Shown here one piece after another: positions 8,455 through 16,416 of a DNA stretch of 64,000 bases. The notes beneath the pieces were generated by a model. It worked only from the letters and a program-made list of their open reading frames with translations, made no database searches and was not told where the DNA came from. Numbering within the stretch: position 1 is the stretch's first letter; every line of letters begins with the position of its first letter. This stretch comes from Oscillospiraceae bacterium. Lineage in GTDB: Bacteria; Bacillota; Clostridia; Oscillospirales; Acutalibacteraceae. A program made the translations under genes and the position numbers. The stretch covers positions 186,001 through 250,000 of the forward strand of contig CAJTCS010000004.1 of NCBI GenBank assembly GCA_910574995.1, given 5' to 3'.

Positions 8455-8519
8455 ACCAACCGCTTCCAAACAGCCGCCGGCTTCCCAAACGCCTGCAAAA
8501 TGTATATCCCGCTATCATG

Positions 8520-9013
8520 ATCGCACGCTCCCCTATATGTTTTATTCTACCCCATTGCCATCCGGGTACGCCTGGGCTGATGGCGCGCGGCCTTCCATAC
8601 GGCCGCACAGGAGGCCGGCCAATTGAATAAACGCACCTATGGATCCTTTAAAGCCTATAGAAAACAATCCCCATCCTTTATTTTGATTGTACTACATATC
8701 CACTGGGTTTGCAAGGAAAAAGCAAAGGGCACAAAATGCCTTATACCCTTATGCTGCATGGTTTGTTGCCCTTTGTTTGAAGAATATGGGGCTGCGGAAA
8801 GGCGCAAGATAGGCTACAGCATGTCCTGTCAAAATAATCCCCAGAGCGATATGGCTTCTGGGGATTTCCTAACCTGTATGGTGAGCGGCGGGGGCATAGA
8901 CGGCGTGTGGGCTTGGTGACGAAAGCGGATATACGCCCTACGGCCCCAATGGGGCATAAGCTGTGGAGGTCCCGGCCCGCCGGGCTGGGCGCTGCGGCCG
9001 CTGCTTTTGCCCC
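8520..9013. other. Gene-free stretch of ~490 bp
   Basis: I see no convincing gene here. A 98-codon frame at 8623-8919 has no ribosome site and no protein-like pattern. The stretch holds the terminator at 8836-8866 and an A/T-richer segment near 8650-8720 that may carry the promoter of the ABC exporter. Confidence 0.5.
8836..8866 (-). terminator. Terminator-like hairpin after the trk/gtrA cluster
   Basis: A perfect 10-bp stem (AATCCCCAGA at 8836-8845 with its complement at 8857-8866) is followed on the minus strand by ATTATTTTG. It lies about 150 bp after the gtrA stop. Confidence 0.55.
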
Positions 9014-9415
9014 CTATTGCTTAAAGGCGAAAAACCGCTGGCCCAGATAGTTCAACCCTGTGAACAGGCACATGCCTGCCAGCATGGCTGCGTTTTCCTG
9101 CACATGCTTGGGCTGGCCGGACAGCAAGTATATAGCCAGCGGCTTTGCCGCCCCGTAGGCCAACAAGTAGCACAGCGCCACGTTTACTGCAAACCGTCCA
9201 GCCTGGGCCCAAGACCAGGCCTTTTGTTGGAAGGTAAAATACTTGTTTAAAAAGAAGCTGACCACGCTGCCCACCACATAGTTGGCGGCGGAGGAAGCCC
9301 AATAGGAACAGCCGGCCAGGTTATACAGCAGGAACATGACGCCCGCCCCCACCAGGCTGTTCACAACCCCCACCAGCAGGAATTTCCAGAAGGTCTTGTC
9401 CAATAGTTTTTTCAT
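9014..9415 (-). CDS. GtrA-family membrane protein
   Basis: The 133 residues form four transmembrane helices with the GtrA pattern. It begins FWKFLLVGVVNSLVGAGVMF, keeps NYVVGSVVSFFLNKYFTF near residues 45-63, and ends LFTGLNYLGQRFFAFKQ. GtrA proteins are thought to flip or position undecaprenyl-linked sugars for cell-surface glycosylation. No glycosyltransferase is adjacent; the gene sits 34 bp after trkH and may simply be co-transcribed. Start ATG at 9415. Confidence 0.88.
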   Translation of the reverse strand: MKKLLDKTFWKFLLVGVVNSLVGAGVMFLLYNLAGCSYWASSAANYVVGSVVSFFLNKYFTFQQKAWSWAQAGRFAVNVALCYLLAYGAAKPLAIYLLSGQPKHVQENAAMLAGMCLFTGLNYLGQRFFAFKQ

Positions 9416-9449
9416 GCAGGGCCCCTTTCTGTTTTTTTACCCCCAGGCT

Positions 9450-10901
9450 TCAGCTCTTCCGCCACGCCGAAGGGGCGAAAAGGATGAGCATGGGGAAAAT
9501 TTCCAGCCTGCCCACCAGCATGTCGAAGGAAAGCACCAGCTTGCTAAAGTCGGAGAAAGGGTAAAAGTTCCCCATGGGCCCCACCATGTCCAGGCCAGGG
9601 CCAATGTTGTTCAGGCAGGCCAGCACGGCGGTCACGTTGGTCTCCAGGGAAAAGCCGTCTAAGGAGATAAGCAGCATGGAAGCCATAACCACGGCGCAGT
9701 ATACGAACAGGTAGCTGTATGCGTTTTGTATCATGTCCTCGCTGGCCAGCTGCCCGTCCACGTGCACCTGGCAGACAGACCGGGGCCGCAGCATCCGCCT
9801 GATGCCCCGGCGGCCCGCCTTACCCAGCAGCAGCACCCGGGCTACCTTTACGCCCCCGCCAGTAGACCCGGCGCAGGCCCCCAGCACCATCAGCGCCACC
9901 AAAAGGGTTTTGGAAAAGGCAGGCCATTGGTTGAAATCCACTGTGGCAAAGCCGGTGGTAGTCATGATGGAGGATACCTGGAAAGCCGCATGGTGCAGGG
10001 CCTCCCCCACATGGTTGGCAAACTGGGGCAGGATGTCCCAGGTGATCAGGGCTGTGGATGCCAGCATCACCCCCAGGTATGTCCACAGTTCTTGGTTGTG
10101 GAGCACCCTGGAAAACTGCCGCAGAAGCAACAGGTAGAAGACGCTGAAGTTGATCCCGAACAAGGCCATAAACACCGTGCACACAGTCTGCACGTAATGG
10201 CTGTACCCAGCCATGCTGTCCCCCTTGATGCCAAAGCCGCCTGTGCCCGCCGTACCGAAAGCTGTGGTCAGGCTGTCAAACAGCGGCATGCCGCCTAACA
10301 GCAACAGCCCCGCCTGCAGCACCGTAAGCGCCACGTAAATGCTGTACAGGATCTGGGCGCTGTTATGCAGCCGGGGCACCAGCTTGTCCACCTGGGGGCC
10401 AGGGCTTTCGGCGCGCATGACGTGCAGCAGCGAATTCTTCCCCTTGCCCATGGGCACCACTGCCAGCAAAAATACCAGCACCCCCATGCCGCCCAGCCAG
10501 TGCGTAAAGCTGCGCCAATACAGCAATCCCATGGGCATGGCCTCGATATCGTTTAGGATGCTGGCCCCCGTGGTGGTGAAGCCCGAGACAGTTTCGAACA
10601 GGCAGTCGACATAGTTGGGCACCGCGCCGCTGCAAAAAAAGGGCAGAGCCCCCAGGGCGGACACGGCTATCCAGCCCAGGGCCACCGTAAGGAAGCCCTC
10701 CTTCGCGCCAATCTCCCGGGTTTGGGGCCGGAAGAGGAAGGATGACAGGCTGAGAACAGCGGACAGGGCCATAGTAGCCACCAAGGCGGCAAAGGCCTCT
10801 TCCTCCCCCTGATACAGGGAGATGCCCGCGGCTGGGGCCAGGCACACCGCCTCTATCCGCAAAAGGTAGCAGATCAGGCGCAGTATCATTCTGTAATTCA
10901 T
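9450..10901 (-). CDS. trkH: TrkH-family potassium uptake channel subunit
   Basis: This integral membrane protein of about 483 residues has the four-repeat TrkH/KtrB architecture. Selectivity-filter loops are visible as ETVSGFTTTGAS and, later, STGGGVKVARV. It conducts potassium under gating by the TrkA ring encoded upstream at 11407-12774. I take the ATG at 10901 (MNYRMILRLICYLLRIE) as the family-like start. An in-frame ATG at 10946 would add 15 Gly/Pro/Arg-rich residues, and neither has an ideally spaced ribosome site, so the start is uncertain. Confidence 0.93.
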   Translation of the reverse strand: MNYRMILRLICYLLRIEAVCLAPAAGISLYQGEEEAFAALVATMALSAVLSLSSFLFRPQTREIGAKEGFLTVALGWIAVSALGALPFFCSGAVPNYVDCLFETVSGFTTTGASILNDIEAMPMGLLYWRSFTHWLGGMGVLVFLLAVVPMGKGKNSLLHVMRAESPGPQVDKLVPRLHNSAQILYSIYVALTVLQAGLLLLGGMPLFDSLTTAFGTAGTGGFGIKGDSMAGYSHYVQTVCTVFMALFGINFSVFYLLLLRQFSRVLHNQELWTYLGVMLASTALITWDILPQFANHVGEALHHAAFQVSSIMTTTGFATVDFNQWPAFSKTLLVALMVLGACAGSTGGGVKVARVLLLGKAGRRGIRRMLRPRSVCQVHVDGQLASEDMIQNAYSYLFVYCAVVMASMLLISLDGFSLETNVTAVLACLNNIGPGLDMVGPMGNFYPFSDFSKLVLSFDMLVGRLEIFPMLILFAPSAWRKS

Positions 10902-10991
10902 GGCACAGACGCCAGGCGCGCGGGGCCCGGCAAGCTCCTTTCTCATAAAGAAAATAGGGACGGCGCCACCCGCAAAGGCAACAGGGCCGCG

Positions 10992-11315
10992 TCACGCCCC
11001 CTCTTCGATCCGCACGGAAAAGGTGGCCTGGTTATCCGCCACCCACAGGGAAACCTTTTGCAGCAGCTCCCGCATCAAGGGGGAGGGCCGCACATGGGTA
11101 AGCAGCACCACATGGGTCTTTTCCGGTGTGGCGCGGGGGCACTGGCGGCGGAAATCTGCCGTTTGGATGTATTTCAAGTAGGTCTCCACCTTGTCCAAAA
11201 GCAGCGTCTGCCCCTGGGGGGATTCGTCCAGCGGGCCATGGGAAACCAGCACCAGGTCCGCCCCGCCGTCCTTGCGTATGCCGAACAGGTCGATGTGTTG
11301 GGGGTTTTCTACCAT
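10992..11315 (-). CDS. Small DUF6572-like protein inside the trk cluster
   Basis: The product is 107 residues, soluble, and rich in conserved polar turns: IDLFGIRKDG, LVLVSHGPLDESPQ, and a helix LLLDKVETYLKYIQ. I recognise this pattern as DUF6572, a family of unknown function. It lies between trkA (upstream) and trkH (downstream) on the same strand, which hints at a link to potassium transport or simply shared transcription. The ATG at 11315 is preferred by analogy with bcp, whose start follows the same repeated leader; a GTG at 11327 is also possible. Confidence 0.65.
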   Translation of the reverse strand: MVENPQHIDLFGIRKDGGADLVLVSHGPLDESPQGQTLLLDKVETYLKYIQTADFRRQCPRATPEKTHVVLLTHVRPSPLMRELLQKVSLWVADNQATFSVRIEEGA

Positions 11316-11411
11316 TTCAATCGCCACGCGATACAGAATTCACACAAAGGGCCATGGAAAACGGCCTTTTGCGCCCGGTATCGTTCCTTTCTTTGTTTTT
11401 TCCACACTACC
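11313..11411 (-). repeat. Intercistronic hairpin repeat, copy 2 (between trkA and the DUF6572 gene)
   Basis: This is the partner of 5818-5916. It again starts at the TAG stop of the upstream gene (trkA), shares GAAAGGAACGATACCGGGC and GAATTCTGTATCGC, and ends in GATTGAAATG at the next start codon. The central stem is GGCC/GGCC here, in place of GCC/GGC. Confidence 0.75.
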
Positions 11412-12774
11412 GTTCCTCTATAAAGATACCGCTCAGGTCGTCCAGGCCCCGCTGGGCCGGGGAGATGACCACCACCGTGTCGTCGGCTTCGATGGAGTCC
11501 CCGCCGCTGGGTATGATGACCTTGCCCCGGCGGGTGATGCTGGCCACCAGGGTGCCGGGCTTCAAGGCCACTTTGTGCAGGGGCTCCCCCAGGTGGGGGG
11601 TTTGGCGGGTGGCGGTAAATTCCAAAGCCTCCACCTGGTCTTCCGCCAGCCGGTGCAATGCCAGCACCGAGCCGCCCTTCCGGTTGCCCATCTCCCGCAC
11701 ATAACGGGCGATATCGTTGCAGCACAGGTCTTTCGGGCTTACCACGCAGTCGATGCCCTTTTCCCCTAAGATCTCATTATATTCCGTGCGGTTTATCTTG
11801 GTGATGACCTTATAGGTGCCCAGGAAGTTGGCGTACATGGAGATCATCAGGTTCTGCTCGTCGAAATCCGTCAGGGTCACCACGGCGTCTGTTTTTGCCA
11901 GGCCCTCGGAATCCAGCACATACCGGTCCGAGCCGTCCGCGTGGATGATAGTAGCCTTTGGCAGCAGCTCAGCCAGCTCCCCGCAGCGGGCCTCGTCTAT
12001 TTCAACCAGCTTTACGGACACCCCGGCTTTCAGAAGGTCTTCCGCCAAGTAGAACGCGATGCGGCTGCCCCCGATGATCAGCACGTCCCGTACCTTCTTC
12101 TGGGAGATGCCCAGGTTGCGGATAAGCTTGGCCAGGTCGCTGGTAGAAGCGGTGACATACAGCCGGTCCCCTTCCTGGAGGACAAAGCTGCCGTCTGGGA
12201 TAAATACCTGGCTGCCCCGCTTTACGGCGCACACCAGCACCTTTACCTTCACCAGCTTGTACAGGTCTAACAGCCGGGCCCCGGCCAGCAGGCTGTCCCC
12301 CTTCAATACCAACTCTACAATCTCCACCCGGCCTTTGGCAAAGGCCTCCCTCTTCAAGAAGGAGGGGAACTGCAGCAGCCGGAAGATCTCGTTGGCGGTG
12401 GCGCGCTCGGGGTTTATCACCATGTTCAGGCCCAATTCCCCTTGCAACAGGAACAGCTGCCCATAATAGTCCGGGTTGCGCACCCGGGCAATGGTGTGGG
12501 CGCAGCCCAGCTTCCGGGCCAGGAAGCAGCATAAGATGTTGATCTCGTCGGCAGAGGTGGCGGCAATCAACAGGTCGCTCACATCCACGTTGGCCTGCTT
12601 CTGGGTCTTGATAGAGGCGCCGTTGCCATACACCACGTTCACGTCCAAGGACTGCTCGGATTCCTGCAGGACCAGCTTGTTGCTGTCGATAATGACCACA
12701 TCGTGGTCTTCCTTGGAAAGCTGCACCGCCAGGGCGGAGCCCACCTTCCCGTCCCCTACAATCACGATTTTCAT
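11407..12774 (-). CDS. trkA: TrkA potassium uptake regulator (tandem RCK domains)
   Basis: The 455 residues form two tandem RCK units, each an NAD-binding Rossmann fold plus a C-terminal ligand domain. The first Rossmann loop is VIVGDGKVGSALA at residues 4-16. The second begins near residue 226 with VLIIGGSRIAFYLA. Acidic residues ending the second strands (D and E) fit NAD binding. TrkA gates the TrkH channel encoded downstream. The start ATG at 12774 has AGGAAG upstream. The gene heads a likely operon trkA-DUF6572-trkH-gtrA. Confidence 0.95.
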   Translation of the reverse strand: MKIVIVGDGKVGSALAVQLSKEDHDVVIIDSNKLVLQESEQSLDVNVVYGNGASIKTQKQANVDVSDLLIAATSADEINILCCFLARKLGCAHTIARVRNPDYYGQLFLLQGELGLNMVINPERATANEIFRLLQFPSFLKREAFAKGRVEIVELVLKGDSLLAGARLLDLYKLVKVKVLVCAVKRGSQVFIPDGSFVLQEGDRLYVTASTSDLAKLIRNLGISQKKVRDVLIIGGSRIAFYLAEDLLKAGVSVKLVEIDEARCGELAELLPKATIIHADGSDRYVLDSEGLAKTDAVVTLTDFDEQNLMISMYANFLGTYKVITKINRTEYNEILGEKGIDCVVSPKDLCCNDIARYVREMGNRKGGSVLALHRLAEDQVEALEFTATRQTPHLGEPLHKVALKPGTLVASITRRGKVIIPSGGDSIEADDTVVVISPAQRGLDDLSGIFIEER

Positions 12775-12905
12775 AACGCTGTAACATCTTCCTTTTCAAA
12801 GTATCAAGGCAGGCGGGATGGGCCCGGCACGGCCCACCCCGCAATATCCCTGCCTATCCTACCACAAACGGCAAAAAGCTGCAATATCTTTTTTTGCGCC
12901 AAAGG

Positions 12906-13328
12906 CTATTGCCCCTCCAGCAGGGAGGTACAATGGGGGCAGCGGGTAGCGGCGGGGTCTATCTCGCTTTTGCAAAAAGGGCACACCCGCGCGGCCGGCG
13001 CCTCTTGCGCCTGCTCCTGCTTTTTCCGGAAGCGCAGCCGGTTGGCGGCCTTGATAAACAAAAACAGCGCCAGGGCGATGAGCAGAAAATTGACCACGGC
13101 CGCGATAAAAGCCCCATAGCCCAGCACATCCCCTTCCCCATCCCCCAAGCGGATGGACAGGGCCGAAAAATTCATGCCGCCGGTCAATAGGCCCAGCAAC
13201 GGCATGAACATGTCGTTTACCAGGGAATTGACAATGCCTGTGAACGCCCCGCCAATGATGACGCCTACAGCCATATCCAGCACGCTTCCCCTGGAAATGA
13301 ACTCTTTAAATTCCTGTATGATCTTCAT
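12906..13328 (-). CDS. mscL: Large-conductance mechanosensitive channel with a C-terminal zinc ribbon
   Basis: The first ~105 residues are a standard MscL: EFKEFISRGSVLDMAVGVIIGGAF at the N-terminal helix and TM1, then TM2 near 75-95. After a basic/Gln-rich linker the protein ends with CPFC and CPHC, a zinc-ribbon-like tail that replaces the usual amphipathic bundle. MscL releases solutes during hypo-osmotic shock. The ATG at 13328 has AAAGGAGG upstream. Transcribed toward trkA but with its own leader; 13329-13463 holds no gene. Confidence 0.94.
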   Translation of the reverse strand: MKIIQEFKEFISRGSVLDMAVGVIIGGAFTGIVNSLVNDMFMPLLGLLTGGMNFSALSIRLGDGEGDVLGYGAFIAAVVNFLLIALALFLFIKAANRLRFRKKQEQAQEAPAARVCPFCKSEIDPAATRCPHCTSLLEGQ

Positions 13329-13463
13329 GGTCCTAGTTCCTCCTTTAAAACACACCCTTTCGGGGATATGCCGCCTGTATTGTCGCACACAACGCCGGAA
13401 ATTGCAAGGGGTCTCCCCCATTTTTCCCGCAAATTAGGCTTTGCCTGCCGCTTTATATGTAAA

Positions 13464-13487
13464 GGGCCCCGGGAAAAACCGGGGCCC
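13464..13487 (-). terminator. GC-rich hairpin after the 58-residue ORF
   Basis: GGGCCCCGG (13464-13472) pairs with 13479-13487 across a short A-rich loop. It lies directly after the small ORF on the minus strand and has a weak T-run (TTTACAT). Confidence 0.5.
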
Positions 13488-13494
13488 GCGGGCC

Positions 13495-13671
13495 TCATGT
13501 GGCCAGGCCCGCTCCCGCTGCCAGGGCGGCGCACAGCTGTTGCTGCACGGCCCGGTATTCCCGGGCGATATCGGCGGGGGCGTCGTCTGTCAAGCTTTTT
13601 TGCCGCATAAACTCCAGGGCCAGATACTGGCTTTCCGCCTGGGGGGACAGGGCATACCCGCTGTTCTCCAT
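13495..13671 (-). CDS. Hypothetical 58-residue protein
   Basis: The ATG at 13671 has a strong AAGGAGG seven to eight bases upstream, which is the main support for this gene. The product is acidic-to-neutral and largely helical (QAESQYLALEFMRQKSL, then EYRAVQQQLCAALAAG), without membrane segments or cysteine clusters. It belongs to no family I recognise. It is preceded by an unusually structured ~240-base leader (13672-13912) and followed by a hairpin, so it may be a stand-alone transcript. Confidence 0.6.
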   Translation of the reverse strand: MENSGYALSPQAESQYLALEFMRQKSLTDDAPADIAREYRAVQQQLCAALAAGAGLAT

Positions 13672-13746
13672 AAGGCTCACCTCCTTCCTTGGCGTACCCG
13701 CCTATACGGCCGGTACGCGTGCAACGTTTTACCGCTTTTAGGGCAT

Positions 13747-13853
13747 GCCCGCACAAAGCCGCATATACGGGTTTCGCAAAGGGCCTTCCATACGCAGAAG
13801 CACGCAGGAACACCCCGGAAGGACCCGTATGCTTACTTCGCTTTGTTTGGGGC
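13747..13853 (-). ncRNA. Extended hairpin in the leader of the 58-residue ORF; candidate structured RNA
   Basis: Four co-linear helices nest in one long arm: 13747-13750 with 13850-13853, 13753-13759 with 13840-13846, 13761-13772 with 13823-13832 (2-nt bulge), and 13784-13789 with 13817-13822. A further 7-bp hairpin (13692-13718) sits just before the ribosome site of the small ORF. No protein frame is convincing here. It could be a regulatory leader or an independent small RNA. Confidence 0.5.
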
Positions 13854-13912
13854 ACGCTGTAAGCGCGCTGGCTATAGTAGGATAGGCCATAGGCCAACGG
13901 CTTATACGGGGG

Positions 13913-13966
13913 TCTATAATGGGAAAAGGCGGCGGGCCTTTGCCCGCCGCCTTTTCCCATTATAGA
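13913..13966. terminator. Perfect 25-bp bidirectional terminator
   Basis: Arms 13913-13937 and 13942-13966 are perfect complements with a CTTT loop. The GC-rich core (GGCGGCGGGC) is flanked by an A-run on one side and a T-run on the other. It sits 2 bp after the MATE gene stop and ends that minus-strand transcript; its outer halves are unusually long for a terminator. Confidence 0.9.
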
Positions 13967-13968
13967 GG

Positions 13969-15315
13969 TCACAGCTTCAGCTGTGTCCAACGCCCCTTTT
14001 TAAACCGCACGAAGCTCATGGCAAAGCGCACCAGCTGGTCGCAGAAAGTACCCAGCCACGCGCCTATCAGCCCCAGGCTTAAGGGATAGCACAGCAGCCA
14101 GCTGATGCCCGGGCGGATGCAGGTAACACTGATGAGGGAAACCATGGCCGTGAAGCGGGTGTCCCCCGCCCCCCGCAGGCAGCCGAACTGTACCACCTGC
14201 TCGATCTGGAAGAAGAGCATGATGCTGAGGATGCGCATGATGACGACGCCATAGTCCAAGATGACCGGTTCGTCTGTGAAAAGCTGGAAGAACCCTTTCC
14301 CAAAGACAAAATAGACGGCGGCCACCACAAAAGCGCAGATAAGGCCGATCTTCTGGGCCACGCTGCCGTATATCTTCGCCATGTCCGGCCGCTTCCGCCC
14401 CAGGCTTTGGCCGATGAGGGTAACGGAGGCCACAGACAGGCCGTCGCCAAAAGTGAAGGACATGTGCATCATGTTCATACCGATCTGGTGGGAGGCGAAC
14501 TCGGTGGTGCCCAGGTTGGCCACAGTCATGGAAAAGAGCAGGAAGCCGACGCGCAGGCATATCTGCTCTATAAAGGCGCTGGAGCCCACGCTGAACAAGG
14601 AGCGGACGCTCATCCTGTCCGCCAGCCAGCCCTTCACAGCCCGCAGGTAGATAAAGCCGTCCCTATGTAAAACCGAACAGATGCTGAGCACACAGGCGCA
14701 CACCGTGCCGATGACCGTGGCCAGGGCCGCGCCCCGCACCCCCAGGGCCGGGAAGCCGAATTTGCCGCCGATGAGCAAATAATTGAACAGCACGTTCACC
14801 GCGTTGGAGATCAGGTTCGTCACCATGGCAATGCGGGTGTTGCCCGCGCCCCGTTGGGCGGCGTTCAATACCAAAGAGACAGTGGAAAACACCTGCCCGC
14901 CCATGATGATACGCAGGTAATCCACGGCATGCTGATGGGTGTCCGGCTGCGAGCCCACCATGCGGACGATGGGGTCGGCAAAGGCCACGAACACCGCGCC
15001 GATAACCAGGGACAGCAGCACCGTACCCAGCAGCAGCATGCGCACTACCCGGTTGGCGCTTTCCCGGTCGTTCTCCCCTTTCCGGCGGGCCACGATGGCC
15101 GACACGGCCACGTTCAGGGAAAGGAACAAGGCCAGGCCTATGAACTTTGGCTGGGTGGTCAGGCCCACAGCCGCAATGGCATAGGCGCCCAGGGACCCCA
15201 CCATGATAGAATCCACCATGCCGGCCAGCCCCACGAAAAAGGATTCCAGCACCGAGGGCCAGGCTACGTTCAGCACATCCCGTATGATGCGCCCCTCTGA
15301 GGGCACATCCCCCAT
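13969..15315 (-). CDS. MATE-family efflux transporter
   Basis: The 448-residue protein has twelve predicted transmembrane helices in two six-helix halves, each starting with the MATE pattern (WPSVLESFFVGLAGMVDSIM near 19-38, and the second half at about residue 230). MATE pumps export drugs or metabolites using a cation gradient; the substrate is unknown. The ATG at 15315 has AGGGGG six bases upstream; an adjacent ATG at 15321 is too close to that site. A consensus-like promoter lies at 15399-15427. Confidence 0.92.
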   Translation of the reverse strand: MGDVPSEGRIIRDVLNVAWPSVLESFFVGLAGMVDSIMVGSLGAYAIAAVGLTTQPKFIGLALFLSLNVAVSAIVARRKGENDRESANRVVRMLLLGTVLLSLVIGAVFVAFADPIVRMVGSQPDTHQHAVDYLRIIMGGQVFSTVSLVLNAAQRGAGNTRIAMVTNLISNAVNVLFNYLLIGGKFGFPALGVRGAALATVIGTVCACVLSICSVLHRDGFIYLRAVKGWLADRMSVRSLFSVGSSAFIEQICLRVGFLLFSMTVANLGTTEFASHQIGMNMMHMSFTFGDGLSVASVTLIGQSLGRKRPDMAKIYGSVAQKIGLICAFVVAAVYFVFGKGFFQLFTDEPVILDYGVVIMRILSIMLFFQIEQVVQFGCLRGAGDTRFTAMVSLISVTCIRPGISWLLCYPLSLGLIGAWLGTFCDQLVRFAMSFVRFKKGRWTQLKL

Positions 15316-15398
15316 TTCCATCCCCCTACATACGCGCTTGGCATTTACAAAATGCAACACTCTCACTCCGCTTTCCTGTTTTAGTTTGATTTGCAACT

Positions 15399-15427
15399 AT
15401 TATACCATGCTTCCCGCCCCAATGCAA
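15399..15427 (-). promoter_or_regulatory. Predicted promoter for the MATE gene
   Basis: Minus-strand TTGCAT (15422-15427) and TATAAT (15399-15404) are 17 bp apart. The transcript would start about 75 bases before the chosen start codon. Confidence 0.65.
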
Positions 15428-15483
15428 GGGGGCCGTTGCGCCGGGGCGGCCCCGCATCCCCCCCCGCCTGGGCGCTGTGCGGC

Positions 15484-15512
15484 TTGACATACCTGCCGCC
15501 CTGTGCTATAAT
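15484..15512 (+). promoter_or_regulatory. Consensus sigma-A promoter for the GNAT gene
   Basis: TTGACA (15484-15489) and TATAAT (15507-15512) are separated by exactly 17 bp, a full consensus match. Confidence 0.85.
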
Positions 15513-15542
15513 AAATCAATTTTTTCAAAGGAGGTACGCGTC

Positions 15543-16391
15543 ATGGAACAAAAACTTTATCCCACGCCCGGCCAGTTTTTAGCGGACAACCAGGCCTTCC
15601 TGCTGGAGAATGAAGCCCTGGTACAGCTGAACTTCGGCAACGCCAGCGCCCACCAGGCGGAAACCTGCCACCCCGGCATGCTTTTCGGCCGGTATCAGGA
15701 GGCAGGGGAGATGGCCCTGCTCTTCGGCAACACGCTGCCCTGGAATATCTGCCTGAACGCCCCGCGGGAGGATGCCCGTTCCATGCGGGCCGCGGCAGAA
15801 CTGGCCCGGTATCTCCGGGAATCCAACACAGAGATAAAAGGCGTCACCGCCCGGGGGGATTTGTCCCAGGCCTTCCGGGAAGCCTACGGCGGTACGTTCC
15901 GCACGCGTACTGCCATGGACATTATGGTCCTGCGGCAGTTGCAAAGCCCCCCCGCCGTGCCCGGCCGGGTACGCAAAGCGGGAATGGCCGACCTGCCCTT
16001 GGTGCTGGATTGGCTGTGCGCGTTCTCCTGGGAGGTGCTTCACGAGGAAACCACGCTGGAAAAGCAGCGGGAAGTTTTTGGGCCCCGGGTTGAGAGCGGG
16101 AAAACATACCTTTTTGAAACGCCGGAGGGGGCGGTGGTTTCCATGGCGACGGTCTGCCGCGACCTGCCCCATGGGGCGTGCATCAACGCGGTGTACACCC
16201 CGCCCCAGCATCGGGGCAGGGGATATTGCCAGAACACGGTGGCGGCGGCCTGCCGGGAAAAACTGGCCCAGGGGAAGCAGTATTGCACCCTGTTTGTGGA
16301 CAAAAAGAACCCCATATCCAACCGGGTGTACGAAAAGCTGGGCTTCCGGGTGGAAGAGGACTGCCTGGATTGCTTGCTGGCGGAGGAATGA
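15543..16391 (+). CDS. GNAT-family N-acetyltransferase
   Basis: The 282-residue protein has a degenerate N-terminal half and a C-terminal GNAT fold (about 150-280). The acetyl-CoA loop reads RGRGYCQNTVAAACREKL near 220-237. The late strand and helix are TLFVDKKNPISNRVYEKLGF, the usual end of the fold. The acceptor substrate is unknown. The ATG at 15543 has AAAGGAGG upstream; longer frames to 15477 overlap the promoter. It is followed 25 bp later by the uracil-DNA glycosylase gene and is probably co-transcribed with it. Confidence 0.88.
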   Translation: MEQKLYPTPGQFLADNQAFLLENEALVQLNFGNASAHQAETCHPGMLFGRYQEAGEMALLFGNTLPWNICLNAPREDARSMRAAAELARYLRESNTEIKGVTARGDLSQAFREAYGGTFRTRTAMDIMVLRQLQSPPAVPGRVRKAGMADLPLVLDWLCAFSWEVLHEETTLEKQREVFGPRVESGKTYLFETPEGAVVSMATVCRDLPHGACINAVYTPPQHRGRGYCQNTVAAACREKLAQGKQYCTLFVDKKNPISNRVYEKLGFRVEEDCLDCLLAEE

Positions 16392-16416
16392 CCCGGGGAA
16401 AGGAGGGAACGCCTAT

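Noticed and set aside
8623-8919. 98-codon plus-strand frame in a gap
   Set aside because: No ribosome site; it contains the terminator hairpin; the product looks random.
13325-13990. 221-codon minus-strand frame through the structured leader
   Set aside because: It crosses two terminators and the small ORF in another frame, so it is not a gene.
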